From: Histoplasma ohiense
Lineage: Eukaryota; Ascomycota; Eurotiomycetes; Onygenales; Ajellomycetaceae
DNA length: 64,000 nucleotides
NCBI GenBank assembly: GCA_017607445.1
Contig: JAEVHH010000005.1
Span: forward strand, 3,663,001-3,727,000
Direction of reading: 5' to 3'
The notes under the pieces were generated by a model that was not told the DNA's origin, did not search any database, and worked only from the letters and a program-made list of their open reading frames with translations. Numbering within the stretch: the first letter of the stretch is position 1; every line of letters begins with the position of its first letter. This document shows positions 1-11,162 of the stretch, piece after piece. Made by a program: the position numbers and the translations under genes.

Positions 1-331
1 GGTTCAACTCCCAAGTTTCTTAATGCGATTTTAAATTCCCGATGCAAACGGTCCATACTCAGCCAGGAATCAGGGATGGACTACTCCAATGTGAATGCGC
101 GATATGAACCGGGTTGAGGTGATGTATAGCACCGGACATGGTGGGCTTTTTGTTCTGTTGACATTCACAGGATTTGTGATTGACAAGAGACAATTTGGTC
201 TAAACCGGATATTATGTTATTCATGCACCTATCCCTTCTAACATTTTCTCACTAGCTCACATTCGCATACCTCAATATTAGTATCCAATCAGAACCACAT
301 CCGACCTGCTTAAAATCCCCGAACATACCAT
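1..331. other. gene-free left edge
   Basis: AT-leaning sequence downstream of the serine hydrolase, probably its 3' UTR and spacer. No coding region or repeat is recognised here. Confidence 0.5.
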
Positions 332-1486
332 TCACATAGATGCGACGGCAGCGTATATTGCCTTGGCATAGGCATCTTCACGGTTCGAGCCTATGACACC
401 GGCAGCCATTTTATTCATAACATACGTAATGGTCATACGACGCTCAAGGTCCATGATCGCGATAGATCCACCCCAGCCCCCCCAAAAGCAGATACGTTCG
501 GTATTCTCGGGTAAAAAGAAGGGCATCGACTTCAACGGTAGAGCGTATCCTATTCCCCAGCGTAACGGAATGCCAAACACAAGGTCGGGGCCACTGGCCT
601 GTTCCTGAAAGATTAGATCTATCGTTTTTTGCGACAAAAGCCGAACACCATTAACTTCTCCACCAAGAGTTATAGCGGAGAGAACTCCATTGACTCCCCG
701 TGAGTTCGAGTGGCCGTTGAGGGCACCGATTGCCGCTTTTCTCCACATCGGCGTGTTTGCTGTTTCGGGTTTGGCAGGTTGGCCAGTGAATGTCTTGAAG
801 GCAGGGCTGTCTGCAGGCAACTTGGAGAAGTCAAAATCGAGAGGGGGCGGAGGCACGATTTCAGCGACTCGTTCCCAGTCGCATTCCGCTGCACCTAATT
901 GGAAATCGGCACCCAGCGGCCCCGCGATTTCTTCAGCGATGAACTGCTTGAGCGATTTCCCGCTGACCCGGCGCACCAATTCGCCAACCAAATGACCCTG
1001 GTTCTGCATGTGATAGCCAGACGCGGTTCCCGGCTTCCACCACGGCTTCTGGGCTGCCAATCTCTCGGTGGAAACTTTCAGATCGTACAATTCCTCCAGG
1101 TTGATATTTGGTTCCCAGCCAGACACACCGGAGGTGTGCGCGAGCAGTTGCCGGACTTCGATGTCCTGTTTCCCATTCGCGGCAAACTCGGGCCAGTAGG
1201 TGGCTACTTTTTCAAAAAGGTCGAGCTGGCCGCGGTCAACAAGCATCAGGGCCGCAAGGTTCGTGATGGTCTTCGTTGTCGACCAGACAGTTGTGACGGT
1301 GTCGCGGGTCCAGGGAGATGTGCGAGCGGTGTCGCGATAGCCTCCCCATATATCTACGACGTTGCGCCCGTCGATGTTGACTGTGATGGATGCACCCAGC
1401 TCTTCGCCTGCGTCTATGAATTTCTGCAACAGATCCTTGACGGGCGCGAAGGCTGCGTCGTAATCACCTTGGACTGTGCCAGCCAT
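332..1486 (-). CDS. serine hydrolase, beta-lactamase/esterase (class C-like) family
   Basis: Single exon, 384 aa from the ATG at 1486. An in-frame ATG at 1540 would add 18 residues, but the family normally begins close to the MAGTVQGDYD segment, so 1486 is preferred. The nucleophile motif S-x-x-K is seen as STTK (residues 69-72), followed by an HTSG segment and a tyrosine in SGYHMQNQG (Tyr about 158) that matches the family's second catalytic motif. A C-terminal WGGWGGS replaces the more usual HGGWGGS. Members of this fold (EstB, LovD, penicillin-binding-protein relatives) hydrolyse or transfer acyl groups; the substrate cannot be read from sequence. There is no signal peptide, so it is probably cytosolic. 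No polyketide or peptide synthase lies nearby, so a LovD-like tailoring role is not supported. A TIR element sits about 280 bp upstream of the start. Confidence 0.88.
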   Translation of the reverse strand: MAGTVQGDYDAAFAPVKDLLQKFIDAGEELGASITVNIDGRNVVDIWGGYRDTARTSPWTRDTVTTVWSTTKTITNLAALMLVDRGQLDLFEKVATYWPEFAANGKQDIEVRQLLAHTSGVSGWEPNINLEELYDLKVSTERLAAQKPWWKPGTASGYHMQNQGHLVGELVRRVSGKSLKQFIAEEIAGPLGADFQLGAAECDWERVAEIVPPPPLDFDFSKLPADSPAFKTFTGQPAKPETANTPMWRKAAIGALNGHSNSRGVNGVLSAITLGGEVNGVRLLSQKTIDLIFQEQASGPDLVFGIPLRWGIGYALPLKSMPFFLPENTERICFWGGWGGSIAIMDLERRMTITYVMNKMAAGVIGSNREDAYAKAIYAAVASM

Positions 1487-1764
1487 TGTTTCAGTTGATA
1501 TGAGATGATATGCGAATTTGGACGGAGGGCAATGGCTCAAAATTCAGAGATAAAATGAAGAAACCGCGAGTAGGTGCTAGGTCATAGAAGAGAGGAGATC
1601 GTTTTGTCTTCTTATCGGAATTGTGCTGTGCTCTAATATTTATTTTTTGCCATGGAGCAGGAGCTGCAACCTGCTCATTATTTATATTCACGGCCCCGCA
1701 ACACAACGTGACTCCAGAAACCACGGGCTGAACACCAGCGCCGCCCTCCATTTCCGCGGGCGTA

Positions 1765-2163
1765 CAGTTGAACGTTGGTTTATTCCAACATGAACGTGGT
1801 TATTTTTTCGGGCCGGAACAACTTTCAGTGTGGTTAATGTGTCCATCAATACCGTGGTTAAAATGTTGAACATGGCTTTTGATTATTCTGTAACAAAGGA
1901 AATCATGTGATTATGGTGATTTATGGTGATTATATGATCAACAGAACACTGGAGCAGAGGTGCCAAACTAGGCACCTACAATGTAATGTTCAGTTGATAT
2001 GTATCTGTACATGTACATGTACAACTGAACATGGTTTATAAAAGGAGTTCTGCTCTAAACCATGCCATTGCTTATTACTAGTGTGAAAAATTGAGTGTGG
2101 TTTATCTACAAGACCCACTTTTTTTAAACCCACGTTCATGGTTGAATAAACCACGTTCAACTG
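1765..2163. mobile_element. 399-bp TIR element (MITE-like), copy 1
   Basis: The ends are inverted repeats: the left end starts CAGTTGAACG and the right end finishes CGTTCAACTG, with similarity reaching about 40 bp inward. Both ends are flanked by TA (1763-1764 and 2164-2165), the duplication expected of Tc1/mariner-pogo elements. Subterminal GTGGTTTA-like motifs recur on both strands. No transposase reading frame is present, so this is a non-autonomous element. A second copy with the same ends lies at 21950-22350. Assignment to the Tc1/mariner-pogo superfamily is inferred from the TA duplication only. Confidence 0.8.
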
Positions 2164-2169
2164 TAACCC

Positions 2170-5001
2170 GCATTTGGGCAATTAGATGGCCCAACCCTAG
2201 AGATTATAAATCTGGAGAAAACCGCCCTGCAGCAGTGCCCTCACTAGTATTGGGTTTTCTCATCAATTTTCAGGAGTGTCGGCCCTCGAATGACGCATGT
2301 CGCACCAAGATGTCCTAGGTGGAGATTTCCTTCCTTCATCCCGAGCACTCCTGTCCTGTGGGATACACCCTCTTGCTTCTTTCACAGCAGTATATATCGA
2401 GAACAAGGTATTCGGAGCGAAGAAGGCTGATATGCGCACCGGAGTTTCCGGGTAAAACTTGTGGCCCGCCAAACTCTCCTCTTTGGACATCTGGCAATAG
2501 CTCAGGTGAGGACCGGGGGTCCGATTGTTTCAATATTTCACTAAGTTGAAAATCTAGCACAGATATATAGATCGAAGCAATAAAGGAGAAAAAAGAGAAA
2601 GAGAAAACGAAAGAAAAGAAAAGAAAAGAAAAAGAGAGGGGGGGAGAGGATGGCAAGGAAGGGGGAAAAGTCTAACAGGAAGTCTGAGACTTCTGTCCTC
2701 AAGCTGCTTATCATCCCTACTGATTTCTATATTTTCACCAAAACCAGTAAGCTCTATTCACATAGTGGAAATGGCATACAGAAAGGTCTCTCTCGAGAGA
2801 GAGAGAGAGGTCGCGGGTGTGCATGTTCATCTCTATAGAGGATGAGAAAAGCGCGAATTGCTTGACACCTCGTGCGTTGCAATAATCTTGTATTCTTCCT
2901 GGATTCTGCTCGTCTGGAATCCTGATCCATTATAACGGGTTGATTGTTTTGTTTTTACAGTAGTTATTCCTACTCCTGATAACAGCAGTTGACAGAATAG
3001 GTCTCTCCCAAATCCACCAAGACCCAAGGTTGATTGTGGCCAGGCGAGTATTTTATCGTGCCAGGTCTCGGGGGATTTCTTCTTGTGGACCGCGTAGTGT
3101 GGTAAATTCTTCCTACCATAGGTCCAGAAGTGTAATGCAGGACAGAGAGGGATCGGTTTATTATTATAACGGCGAGAGAGCACGCCATTCTCCAAGAATC
3201 GGTGGACGCGGCTTTCTTGAGGGAGAGTTAGGCATACTAGTTACCACTTAGGCGTACGATGACGGCGTCATCACAGAGTCTCTCGCTTCCAGTAGCACGG
3301 CATGAGACAGTCCACACTATGTGGCAGTATGTGGGCCGAGGATAACCTTCCTGGCCACGCCGCTGCCCCTGGGAAAGTTCCTGTAACACGCACATGGATG
3401 CAGCAAATCTACCCGCCTTGCCCCTCCCACCCCAACAAATACACTGTAGAAAGTTGTGTGTGTACTGGTATGTATGTCTGTGCTGGGATCATTGGCACTG
3501 GCAGGAGTAGGTTGCTTATTATTCAGGGACACCAGCCATAGCACAGGAACTCTGTACCCCGGCAAGGGGATGGCTAGCAGGTGCCACCGAAATGTGGGGG
3601 ATATCGGGTTGAAGTCATGGTGCGGGAAAATAGCATTGTATGAGCTGTGGGGAAAGATATCAATTTGCCGGGCTGGAGTTAGCTAGCTAGTATCAGAAGA
3701 ATGATAATACTAGTAAATACTCTGTAATATTGTTTTCAATCTGACGCATGAGTCTCGGCTCTTTTATTTTTCATTTCTTTTTCAGCCTTTTCTTCTCCAA
3801 CCTTAAAGACAAAGAAAAAAGGGCCAGCGGTCTCAACATATCAAGTTGTTGCAGTTTTTAGCAGCAAGTCTCCACGCACCACCACTCTACACAGCACACC
3901 AATCTCCTATCCTGGAACCGAAATATCTCGCTTTGGACCTTCGAGCGGAAAGATTGCGCGTGGGTCGTCAATAGCCGCGTGCCATGCTTGCATTTCGGGG
4001 GGACTGAATCCAAGTTTCTGGCGCACACCATCATGGTTTTGACTTGAAATTCTGGTGATGTGTGTGAAGTGGTGGTTCCTTGCCTGGTAAGAAATCCATT
4101 ACGAAGGAGGGCTCAGAGCATGCGAGTCATCCATGGCATAGAGAGAAAGTCATTCATCATTTGTTGAGGATAGCTGTCTGAGATGGCGAGCTTGACATAC
4201 CTCACGTTGAGGTTCTTGCTGGTCGAGTTGGGGTTTCTGATAGCGAAAATAGTTGGAAGGAGAACCGGACGTAGTCAAATGCTACCTGATGAATGATACA
4301 TCTCCTTCGACAAGGGGCATCTAACCATGCCTTCATGAACAGATCCCTCGAGGTGCCGCATTGGAAATTTCAACCATACAGTGTGTAATGGGGGCTTGAC
4401 CTTGTAAATTAATTACCAATTACCATACCCGAGGCCAGTGTTCCGTAAAGCGGCGATGGCGTCACCACCTGATCACCAGCGTCTGACTAAGCCGGCCGCA
4501 TCCCCGCCATGACTGTTCCCAACTTCAACTCCTCTTTCCTCCTCGATATCCCACCGCCGCCGCCAACCGCTGCCACGCTGCTCAATTGCTCAATTGCTCA
4601 ATTGCTGCAGCTTCATCTGTCCTGATCCTGCGAGCCCCGTCCAATTGGTTGTGTTCTGCGTTCCGGGTCTCGAGGTATGCTGTGGTACTGCGGGCGCAAC
4701 CTTCGCCCCTCCACTCCTCACCCACTATTCCCAACTCCCAACTCTTTTCATCTCCACCAAAAAACCACGTTTCTCAACCCTTCAATTGGTTCTTCCAGTT
4801 TCTCAGCTAATTTCCTCTCTTGATTCTTCCAGCTCCTTCCTTCCTTTCTTCTTCTTCTTCTTCTTCTTTTTTTCTCTCCAAAATTGTGATAGCAATTCTT
4901 CTGGGGACTAGGACAGCGCGTCTGCCTGCCCTTTCTCCCATCCGCGCCCACCTGTTCCCCTCTATCCGACAACCCCAATCACCGCGAAACCCCCCTTCAC
5001 A
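2170..5001. other. long spacer upstream of pyruvate carboxylase
   Basis: About 2.8 kb without a convincing gene. It holds an A/G-rich stretch (about 2580-2650), a TCTC/GAGA microsatellite (2786-2809), a triple CTCAATTG tandem (about 4579-4605) and a pyrimidine-rich tract (about 4835-4880) just before the pyruvate carboxylase start, as is common in fungal promoters. The right part is probably the promoter and 5' UTR of that gene. Short open frames here (for example 2833-3195 on the minus strand) resemble nothing I know. Confidence 0.5.
4835..4880 (+). promoter_or_regulatory. CT-rich tract upstream of pyruvate carboxylase
   Basis: A nearly pure pyrimidine tract containing a CTT repeat lies about 120-170 bp before the start codon. 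CT-rich tracts mark transcription start regions of highly expressed fungal genes. The functional assignment is by position and composition only. Confidence 0.35.
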
Positions 5002-8000
5002 ATGACGAGTTTCTTCTCAGGCTTCCCTCCAGGACAGCATGAGTCTGCCGTGGACGATCTGGCGGAAGACCATAGCCGCCACCCCGCCCATCACTCCGTC
5101 CATGGCAGACTGCGTGCTAATTCCACCATCATGCAATTCAACAAGATCCTCGTCGCCAACCGCGGTGAAATCCCTATTCGAATTTTCCGTACGGCCCACG
5201 AACTTTCGCTTCAAACCGTCGCGGTCTACAGCTACGAGGACAGACTGAGCATGCATCGCCAGAAGGCAGATGAGGCCTATATCATCGGCAAGAGGGGTCA
5301 ATATACCCCTGTGGGTGCCTACCTTGCGGGCGATGAGATTATCAAAATCGCCGTCCAGCACGGCGTTCATCTCATTCATCCCGGATATGGCTTTTTGTCC
5401 GAGAACGCCGAGTTTGCCCGGAACGTTGAGAAGGCTGGGTTGGTCTTCGTGGGACCGACTCCGGACACCATTGATGCGCTGGGAGACAAGGTTTCAGCCC
5501 GATGCCTAGCCATTAAATGCGGTGTCCCTGTCGTCCCCGGTACCCCCGGCCCAGTCGAGAGATTCGAAGAGGTCAAGGCATTCACGGATCAGTATGGCTT
5601 CCCCATCATCATCAAAGCTGCCTTTGGTGGTGGTGGTCGCGGTATGCGAGTGGTCAGGGAACAGGAGACCCTGCAGGATGCCTTTGAGCGTGCGACCTCG
5701 GAGGCCAAGTCCGCGTTTGGCAACGGCACCGTTTTCGTAGAACGATTCCTGGACAAACCAAAGCACATTGAAGTGCAGCTGCTTGGCGACAACCATGGCA
5801 ATATTGTCCACCTGTACGAGCGCGACTGCAGTGTCCAACGTCGCCACCAAAAAGTCGTCGAAGTTGCGCCCGCCAAGGATTTGCCCGTTGATGTCCGCGA
5901 CAGCATCTTGGCCGACGCCGTGAAACTTGCCAAATCAGTTAACTACCGCAATGCTGGCACCGCGGAATTCCTTGTCGACCAACAGAACCGCTATTATTTT
6001 ATTGAAATCAACCCCCGCATCCAGGTCGAGCATACCATTACTGAGGAAATCACCGGAATTGATATTGTCGCCGCCCAGATCCAGATCGCTGCGGGTGCTT
6101 CCCTGGAACAGCTAGGCTTAACGCAGGACCGCATCTCAACTCGCGGCTTCGCCATCCAGTGCCGCATAACAACAGAGGACCCCACCAAGGGCTTCTCCCC
6201 TGACACTGGCAAGATTGAAGTTTACCGTTCTGCTGGCGGGAACGGTGTGCGTCTGGATGGAGGCAACGGCTTTGCTGGAGCCATTATCACCCCGCATTAC
6301 GATTCTATGTTGGTCAAGTGCACTTGCCGTGGTTTCACCTATGAGATTGTACGACGCAAGATGCTTCGTGCCCTTATCGAGTTCCGCATCCGCGGCGTCA
6401 AGACCAATATCCCATTCTTGGCATCGGTTCTGACGCATCCAACCTTCATCGAGGGTACCTGCTGGACCACCTTCATTGACGATTCGCCCGAACTCTTCTC
6501 TATGATTGGCAGCCAAAACCGTGCCCAGAAATTGCTCGCCTATCTTGGCGACATTGCCGTCAATGGTAGCAGCATCAAGGGCCAGATTGGCGAGCCTAAG
6601 TTCAAGGGTGATATCAATATGCCCACCATTGTTGATGAGAGTAACGAGCCCGTTGATGTAACTGTTCCTTGCTCGCAGGGATGGAAGAAGATCATTGATG
6701 AACAAGGTCCAGTTTCTTTCGCCAAGGCTGTTCGTGCCAACAAGGGCTGTTTGATCATGGACACCACCTGGCGAGATGCCCATCAGTCGTTGTTGGCTAC
6801 CCGTGTGAGAACGGTTGATTTGCTGAACATTGCCAAGGAGACCAGCTACGCGTACAGCAATGCCTACAGTTTGGAGTGCTGGGGAGGTGCGACCTTCGAC
6901 GTGGCTATGAGATTCTTGTATGAGGATCCGTGGGATCGGTTGCGGAAAATGAGAAAGGCGGTGCCCAATATCCCATTCCAGATGTTGCTTCGTGGTGCGA
7001 ACGGGGTTGCATATTCTTCGTAAGTCGAGTATATTTTTAACCAAGTTCAATCAGATATGGTGTTTGTGCATTTTGCCTAACCTCAAACTAATATGTGACA
7101 CTACCTCTGTGTCTTAGGCTCCCCGATAATGCCATCTATCACTTCTGTAAACAAGCCAAAAGATATGGCGTTGATATCTTCCGTGTTTTCGATGCTTTGA
7201 ATGATATCGACCAGCTCGAGGTTGGCATGAAGGCCGTTGCCGCCGCTGGCGGCGTTATTGAAGCTACTATTTGCTACAGTGGCGACATGCTGAACCCAAG
7301 CAAGAAATACAATTTAGACTACTACCTCACCCTAGTTGACAAAATTGTCAAGATCGGGACCCATGTCCTTGGTATTAAGGATATGGCGGGTGTGCTGAAG
7401 CCCCAAGCTGCTACACTTCTTGTTGGAGCCATCCGCCAGCGATACCCCGACCTTCCTATCCATGTGCATACCCATGACTCCGCTGGTACCGGTGTTGCAT
7501 CTATGGTAGCTTGCGCCCAGGCTGGTGCTGATGCCGTCGATGCCGCTACCGACAGCATGTCCGGAATGACGTCTCAACCCAGCGTGGGTGCCATTATTGC
7601 ATCCCTCGAAGGCACAGACCTCGACCCCAAGCTCAACATCCGCAATATCCGTGCAATCGATTCATACTGGGCGCAATTACGCCTTCTCTACTCACCATTC
7701 GAGGCTGGCCTGACAGGTCCAGACCCAGAAGTATACGAACACGAGATCCCCGGCGGGCAGTTGACCAATTTGATCTTCCAAGCCCACCAGCTCGGCCTGG
7801 GTGCCCAATGGGCTGAAACCAAGAAGGCATATGAGCAAGCCAACGACCTGCTTGGCGACATCGTCAAAGTCACCCCGACGTCGAAGGTTGTTGGTGACCT
7901 GGCCCAGTTCATGGTCTCCAACAAGCTGACGCCGGATGACGTTATCGCCCGCGCCGGCGAACTTGACTTCCCGGGCTCCGTTCTAGAGTTCTTCGAAGGT

Positions 8001-8869
8001 CTCATGGGCCAGCCGTACGGCGGCTTTCCTGAACCACTCCGATCCCGCGCCCTCCGTGAGCGCCGCAAGCTCAACGACCGGCCAGGCCTGCACCTGGAAC
8101 CGCTCGACCTCGCCAAGATCAAGAACGACCTGCGCGAGAAGTTCGGAACCGCCACCGAATGCGATGTCGCCAGCTACGCCATGTACCCCAAGGTGTTTGA
8201 AGACTATCGCAAATTCGTCGCTAAGTACGGCGACCTCTCCGTGCTACCGACAAAGTACTTCCTCGCTCGACCGCAGATCGGCGAGGAATTCTCCGTCGAA
8301 CTGGAGCAGGGCAAGGTGCTTATTCTCAAGCTCCTGGCCGTGGGGCCGCTATCCGAGCAGACAGGGCAGCGCGAGGTGTTTTATGAAATGAACGGCGAGG
8401 TCCGGCAGGTTTCTGTGGATGACAACCTTGCTGCGGTCGACGATGCGAGCAGGCCCAAGGCGGATCTGAGCGATAGTAGCCAGGTTGGCGCGCCGATGAG
8501 TGGTGTTGTCGTTGAGATCCGCGTGCATGATGGGTTGGAGGTGAAGAAGGGAGATCCGCTTGCTGTTCTTAGCGCGATGAAGATGGTATTGTCTTCCCCC
8601 CCACACCCCTCCCCCCCAAACTTTCCCATACATACTTTTTTTGCTTTTTCGTTTCCTCCAGTTTTATCCCCCGACTAGCTTCCTTCCCCCTTCAACCCTC
8701 CCCATTAATTTTTTTCATCAACTAAACTAATTCCTTCTCCCTTCCCATTCACCTACAGGAAATGGTGATCTCCGCCCCGCATCACGGCGTCGTATCCAAC
8801 CTTGAAGTTAAGGAGGGAGACTCAGTGGACGGGCAGGACCTCATCTGTAAAATTGTGAAGGCAGCCTAA
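5002..8869 (+). CDS. pyc: pyruvate carboxylase
   Basis: Three exons: 5002-7019, 7118-8585 and 8759-8869, giving 1198 aa, the usual length for a fungal cytosolic enzyme. It carboxylates pyruvate to oxaloacetate using biotin, ATP and bicarbonate, feeding the TCA cycle and gluconeogenesis. Order of domains: biotin carboxylase with the glycine-rich ATP loop GGGGRG (209-214) and EINPRIQVEH (335-344); carboxyltransferase with DTTWRDAHQ from about Asp587; central PYC_OADA region; C-terminal biotinyl domain with AMKM, where Lys1161 is the biotin attachment site. Intron 1 (98 nt) has GTAAGT/TTAG borders. Intron 2 (173 nt) starts directly after the AMKM codons, so the last 36 residues come from exon 3. 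The N-terminal extension before the MQFNKILVANRGEIP segment is collinear with Aspergillus enzymes, which supports the ATG at 5002. Confidence 0.97.
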
Positions 8870-9600
8870 TTTTACAGGAGGGGAGGACCATAAAAGCGGA
8901 AAACAAACGGAGAAGAACGGACAGGTCAAGAAAGGAAGAAAGGGAAAGAGACGAATGATAAAAATAAAATAGGAAAAGCCCTGTAACCCGGAAAAAAGCA
9001 ACACACCTTGCTTAACATGTATTTATTATAGAGAAGCTTTGCATATCTTTATTTTACAATAGGGGAGAAAGGTATATACATAGTTGGATTTTTTCCTTTT
9101 CCTTCTTCTCCTCCTTCGCCCTCTTTATTTTTACTTTTGCTTTTACTTTTTTCGAAGCTGTTATTTTCTTCGTCCATGTCTCTCTGTCTCTGAACTTTGT
9201 TAAGTCTCACTGTACTTGTTCATGTCCTTTTTTCTTCTGTTTTTTTCTTCCTTTTGTATGAAATTCAACACCCCCCTATGACATACTACATACTAGATAT
9301 ACTTGTCTAAATGAAGCTGTTTTCTCCTTCGCTTTTGAGCTACAAGAGGTTGGAGCCACCCACAATTATATGGATAGAGTCCTTGTTTGCCACGTGATGC
9401 GGGCGCTAGTACCTAGTAGCTCTACCTGGATAGCAGAAGTATTGACTCCGCGATTCTGGCATGTAGCATCCTGGAAACGAAAACCAACAAAAAAGAAAAG
9501 AAAGATAAGAAAACAAAATAAAGGGAGAGCCCCTCGCTCTCTCCAAATCGTCCCCTCCTCCACCACCCGCTCAGTTGCACCACCCAAAAATAAACAAACC
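8870..9600. other. pyc 3' region and dib1 promoter
   Basis: Purine-rich then T-rich spacer of 731 bp between two genes on the same strand. It should contain the pyruvate carboxylase 3' UTR and the promoter of the Dib1 gene. No other coding region is seen. Confidence 0.5.
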
Positions 9601-10032
9601 ATGGGCTCCGTCGTCCTCCCCCACCTCACCACAGGCTGGCATGTCGACCAAGCAATCCTCTCCGACGAGGAGCGCCTCGTCGTGATCCGCTTCGGCCGCG
9701 ACTGGGACCCAGACTGCATGCGGCAGGACGAGGTGCTCTTCCGTATCGCCGACCGCGTCAAGAACTTCGCCGTCATCTACGTCTGCGACATCGACCAAGT
9801 GCCGGACTTCAACCAGATGTACGAGCTCTACGACCCCATGACGATCATGTTCTTCTTCCGCAACAAGCACATGATGTGTGACTTCGGCACGGGCAATAAC
9901 AACAAGTTGAACTGGGTGCTGGATGATAAGCAGGAGCTTATCGATATTATCGAGACCATTTATAAGGGGGCGAAGAAGGGGAGGGGCTTGGTGGTTAGTC
10001 CGAAGGATTATTCGACGAGGTATCGGTATTGA
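9601..10032 (+). CDS. dib1: Dib1/Dim1, U5 snRNP thioredoxin-fold splicing protein
   Basis: Single exon of 143 aa, the family's normal size (about 142 aa). The protein is nearly invariant in eukaryotes. The N-terminus MGSVVLPHLTTGWHVDQAI, the RFGRDWDPDCM segment and the C-terminal RGLVVSPKDYSTRYRY are diagnostic. It is a thioredoxin fold without the redox CxxC pair and sits in the U4/U6.U5 tri-snRNP, leaving before spliceosome activation. The ATG at 9601 is in a good context (preceded by AAACC). An in-frame upstream extension from 9370 reads through untranslated leader and is rejected. Confidence 0.96.
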   Translation: MGSVVLPHLTTGWHVDQAILSDEERLVVIRFGRDWDPDCMRQDEVLFRIADRVKNFAVIYVCDIDQVPDFNQMYELYDPMTIMFFFRNKHMMCDFGTGNNNKLNWVLDDKQELIDIIETIYKGAKKGRGLVVSPKDYSTRYRY

Positions 10033-10354
10033 GCGAGGGGGTTGCTGCGGTATTTGTGTTTTTGGGCAGGCGCTGGGGAAATGGGAAATATGAATGTAGA
10101 CTTTGATTCCGGGGTGTTTTTTGTATTTTTTTCTTCACAGGGAGGGGGCGTTTTTTATGAAGTTCTATGGGTTTTTATTGACTGTTATGGGTTGACTTCG
10201 ATACTCTATTTGAATAGATACAGAGCAGAGCAAAATCAAATATTTTTTAAATCTCATTTCGTTTACTTTTCTTTCTTTTCTTTGCTACCCCCCAAATACA
10301 GGTGAATTTACTAAGGAGTCAAAAGGTCTATGAATAAGTTTCTTTCAAAGATAC

Positions 10355-10377
10355 GCACACACACACACACACACACA
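10355..10377. repeat. CA dinucleotide microsatellite
   Basis: An uninterrupted CA run of about 23 nt in the spacer downstream of dib1. Confidence 0.9.
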
Positions 10378-10544
10378 TCTTGATATTTCATGTAAAATGA
10401 CTGACTATCAAAAATAAGAACATGATCTGGAACTGACTATGATTTTGACTGAGGTTTGATCCCATTCTGATGATTATATAATACATATCTTAGATATCAA
10501 TCTGATGATATGATTGGTGGAGATATCACCCCTATCTAGTGCTG

Positions 10545-11000
10545 TCAACCAATTTACCCCTGCCAACCTACCTACTGCTGCTAATCTATCCCTCGCTGCT
10601 AATCTATCCCTCGCTGCTAAGCTATCCCTCACTGCTAAGCTATCTATCGCTGCTAAGCTATCTATCGCTGCTAATCTATTGCTGCTAATCTATCGCTGCT
10701 AATTTATTGCTGCTGCCAATCTATCTATCACTGCTAATCTATTGCTGCTAATCTATCGCTGCTAATCTATTGCTGCTAATCTATCGCTGCTAATTTATTG
10801 CTGCTGCCAATCTATCTATCACTGCTAATCTATTGCTGCTAATCTATCGCTGCTAATCTATCGCTGCTAATCTATCGCTGCCAACCTATCTACCGCGGCG
10901 AATCTATCTATTGCTGCCAACCAACCTACCTACCACTGCCAACCTATCTATCGCTGCCAATCTATCGCTGCCAACCTATCTACTGCAGTGAATCTATCTA
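10545..11000. repeat. minisatellite with 14-bp core (GCTGCTAATCTATC)
   Basis: About 450 bp of tandem 14-bp units, with 18-bp variants carrying an extra CTAT or CCTC and later CCAA substitutions. Inside it a 91-bp block is repeated (compare the AATTTATTGCTGCTGCC sites at 10701 and 10792), giving a higher-order period. The open frame across it (10514-10702, AANLSLAAKLS repeats) is an artefact of the repeat. Confidence 0.9.
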
Positions 11001-11116
11001 TCACTATCATTACTAGTTCAAAATAGAACTAGAGCATAAATACACTAAACTTCTTTTGATAGGTAATGATTTTTGATAACACTCATAGCATTATATCATC
11101 TATATAGGGTAAATCA

Positions 11117-11162
11117 TGGTCCCATTTGGTCCCATTTTACAAAATGGGATCAAATGGGACCA
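11117..11162. repeat. imperfect palindrome with 22-bp arms
   Basis: The left arm TGGTCCCATTTGGTCCCATT (then TT) is answered by a right arm differing at one base, with a 2-nt loop. Each arm holds two GGTCCCAT-like words. Further GGGACCA/GTCCCAGTCCCAT words occur to about 11310. It may be the end of a degraded element; no transposase is present. Confidence 0.75.

Noticed and set aside
332..1486. LovD-like acyltransferase of a metabolite cluster
   Set aside because: Fold matches, but no polyketide, peptide synthase or tailoring genes are adjacent.
2833..3195. 120-codon minus-strand frame
   Set aside because: No recognised pattern and no splice or start context support.
6136..7050. 304-codon minus-strand frame across pyruvate carboxylase
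   Set aside because: It is antisense to a certain gene and its translation has no family pattern; codon bias of the real gene creates it.
9370..9600. Upstream extension of Dib1 (220-aa frame)
   Set aside because: The family begins at MGSVVLPHL; the added part is lysine-rich leader translation.
10545..11000. Tandem array considered as a CRISPR
   Set aside because: Units are contiguous with no unique spacers; this is a eukaryotic minisatellite.
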